A DNA stretch of 33,427 bases. It comes from Dehalococcoidia bacterium. GTDB lineage: Bacteria; Chloroflexota; Dehalococcoidia; UBA2979. The first letter of the stretch is position 1. Every line of letters starts with the position of its first letter. The notes under the pieces are model-generated. The model worked only from the letters and a program-made list of their open reading frames with translations. It had not been told where the DNA came from and ran no database searches. This document shows positions 32,613-33,427 of the stretch, in pieces. The position numbers and the translations under genes were made by a program. The DNA lies in NCBI GenBank assembly GCA_019694855.1, contig JAIBBD010000023.1:1-33427 (forward strand). The letters run 5' to 3'.

Positions 32613-32638
32613 CAGGGGCGGCCCGGAGGCCGCCCCTG
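32613..32638. terminator. Hairpin after the 32676 gene
   Basis: A perfect 11-bp stem, CAGGGGCGGCC (32613-32623) and GGCCGCCCCTG (32628-32638), closes a CGGA loop. It shares its core with 31564-31583. The minus-strand tail is GTCGTACAG, poor in U, so termination is probably less efficient. It sits 38 nt beyond the stop of the 32676 gene; the rest of the 32453-32675 gap shows no gene. Confidence 0.6.
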
Positions 32639-32675
32639 ATGCGTCTATCACGCCTCGATCAGCCGGAGATCGAGG

Positions 32676-33427
32676 TCATACGCACTTCACGCTGAAGATC
32701 GTGTTGACCGGGATCTGCGGGGTGCCGTTGAAGATGCCCAGGAACTCCTGGTTCACCGCCGACACCTGCGAGGCCGGGATGTACACGGCGTACCCGCCGC
32801 CCGGCTTGTTGTAGTAGATGGTCATTGTCGACTGCGGGCAGGCGGTCACCGCCACCAGCTGCGCGATGGTGCCGCAGCTGAAGGCGAACGTCCCGACCCC
32901 ACCACCGGGCGGCGGCGTAGTGCCGAAGAGGATCTTGCCGCAGTCGGTCGCGGTGTCGAGCACCTCGTAGTTCACGGTCACCGTGGTGGTGTTGCCCGCC
33001 TTGTCGGTGGCCGTGCAGGTGGTGGTGTGCGGGCCCTTCGGCGTCGTCACCATCGCCGCGCAGCTCTGGCTCGCGATGCCCGAGGTGTCATCGGTGGCGT
33101 TCGGGGTCGCGGTGACGACCGAGTTGAGAGCGATGGCCGCGGGCACCGTCGGCGAGAGCGTCGGCGGCGTCTTGTCGAGCTTGACGGTCAGCGGCGCCGC
33201 GTCCGCCTTCAGGCCGGCGTCGTTGGTGCACGAGCCGTTGAAGACCTGGCCGGCCGTGTCCGTCGTCTGCTGCTGGTCCGCGGTGCAGGTGACCGGGTCG
33301 CTGATGGTCTCGGCGTCCGAGGTCGTCGAGACGGTGACGTCCGACTTGTACCAGCCGTTGTCGCCGAGCGTCCCGGCCGTGACCGCGAGCTTGACGTTCG
33401 TCGGCGCGGTCTTGTCGACCTTGACGT
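32676..33427 (-). CDS. Secreted Ig-like repeat protein with C-terminal YIP domain (5' end outside window)
   Basis: The frame enters from the right edge (first full codon at 33425) and ends with TGA at 32676-32678, giving about 250 visible residues. Reading from the edge: two Ig-like beta units starting VKVDKTAPTNVKLAVTAG and VKLDKTPPTLSPTVP with regularly spaced cysteines (DPVTCTADQQ, NGSCTNDAG, SQSCAAM, TTCTATDKAGN), then the shared tail DCGKILFGTTPPPGGG, FSCGTIAQLVAVTACPQ, YYNKPGGGYAVYIPAS, VNQEFLGIF and VKCV. Repeats of this type are typical of secreted or surface multi-domain proteins. The GTG at 33146 is an internal codon, not the start. The signal peptide and further repeats should lie beyond the window. 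Confidence 0.82.
   Translation of the reverse strand, partial: VKVDKTAPTNVKLAVTAGTLGDNGWYKSDVTVSTTSDAETISDPVTCTADQQQTTDTAGQVFNGSCTNDAGLKADAAPLTVKLDKTPPTLSPTVPAAIALNSVVTATPNATDDTSGIASQSCAAMVTTPKGPHTTTCTATDKAGNTTTVTVNYEVLDTATDCGKILFGTTPPPGGGVGTFAFSCGTIAQLVAVTACPQSTMTIYYNKPGGGYAVYIPASQVSAVNQEFLGIFNGTPQIPVNTIFSVKCV

Overview
This is a GC-rich chromosomal window with dense, tightly packed genes and no rRNA, tRNA, insertion sequence, phage gene or CRISPR array that I could find. The housekeeping blocks look bacterial and Gram-positive-like or Chloroflexota-like: nusA-ylxR-infB-rbfA-truB, rpsB-tsf-frr-uppS-cdsA-dxr-rseP, ispG and proS. The combination of a DUF5679 mini-protein, an actinobacterial-type inositol-phosphate synthase and secreted proteins with Thr/Pro stalks makes a high-GC Chloroflexota member (Dehalococcoidia or Thermomicrobia side) my best guess. 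That placement is inference, not proof.

Layout. Positions 1-3739 hold the end of nusA and a translation/RNA-modification operon. Positions 3877-4023 encode a 48-residue zinc-ribbon protein. A LysR regulator (minus strand) diverges at about 5000 from a seven-gene plus-strand run (5101-11385): inositol-3-phosphate synthase, two LPLAT acyltransferases, a PHP-domain protein, a PimA-like glycosyltransferase, a CDP-alcohol phosphatidyltransferase and a thioredoxin-fold protein. Together these look like a pathway for phosphatidylinositol and mannosylated or acylated inositol lipids. Positions 11408-13948 (minus) carry a secreted HExxH peptidase and prfB, which has an intact +1 programmed frameshift. 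Positions 13997-15341 hold a lipoprotein, dtd and an FmdB-type zinc-ribbon gene. Positions 15485-21660 are the rpsB-to-rseP run, with pyrH missing between tsf and frr. Positions 21716-24659 hold a GyrI-like protein, a tandem pair of membrane-anchored Rieske-fold proteins that have lost their iron-sulfur ligands, and ispG.

Positions 24685-25103 form a small unit: a DUF559 nuclease-like frame without a normal start codon, bracketed by two near-identical 9-bp-stem palindromes. A sugar-isomerase-like TIM barrel follows. From 26207 to the right edge the region is rich in exported proteins: a four-repeat cysteine-patterned surface protein with a Thr/Pro stalk and a PPKTG tail, and three proteins (27902, 31619, 32676) that share an apparently uncharacterised C-rich 'YIP' domain. 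Also here are a 49-residue B-box-like zinc protein, a small lipoprotein, proS and a SnoaL-like protein.

Two themes run through the window. Several genes at the head of a transcription unit have a TANNNT-like -10 box only 6-7 nt before the start codon, as expected for leaderless mRNAs; internal operon genes use ATGA overlaps or strong Shine-Dalgarno sites. The strongest candidates for undescribed biology are the inositol-lipid cluster with its PHP protein, the cluster-less Rieske pair, the palindrome-bracketed DUF559 unit and the shared secreted YIP domain.
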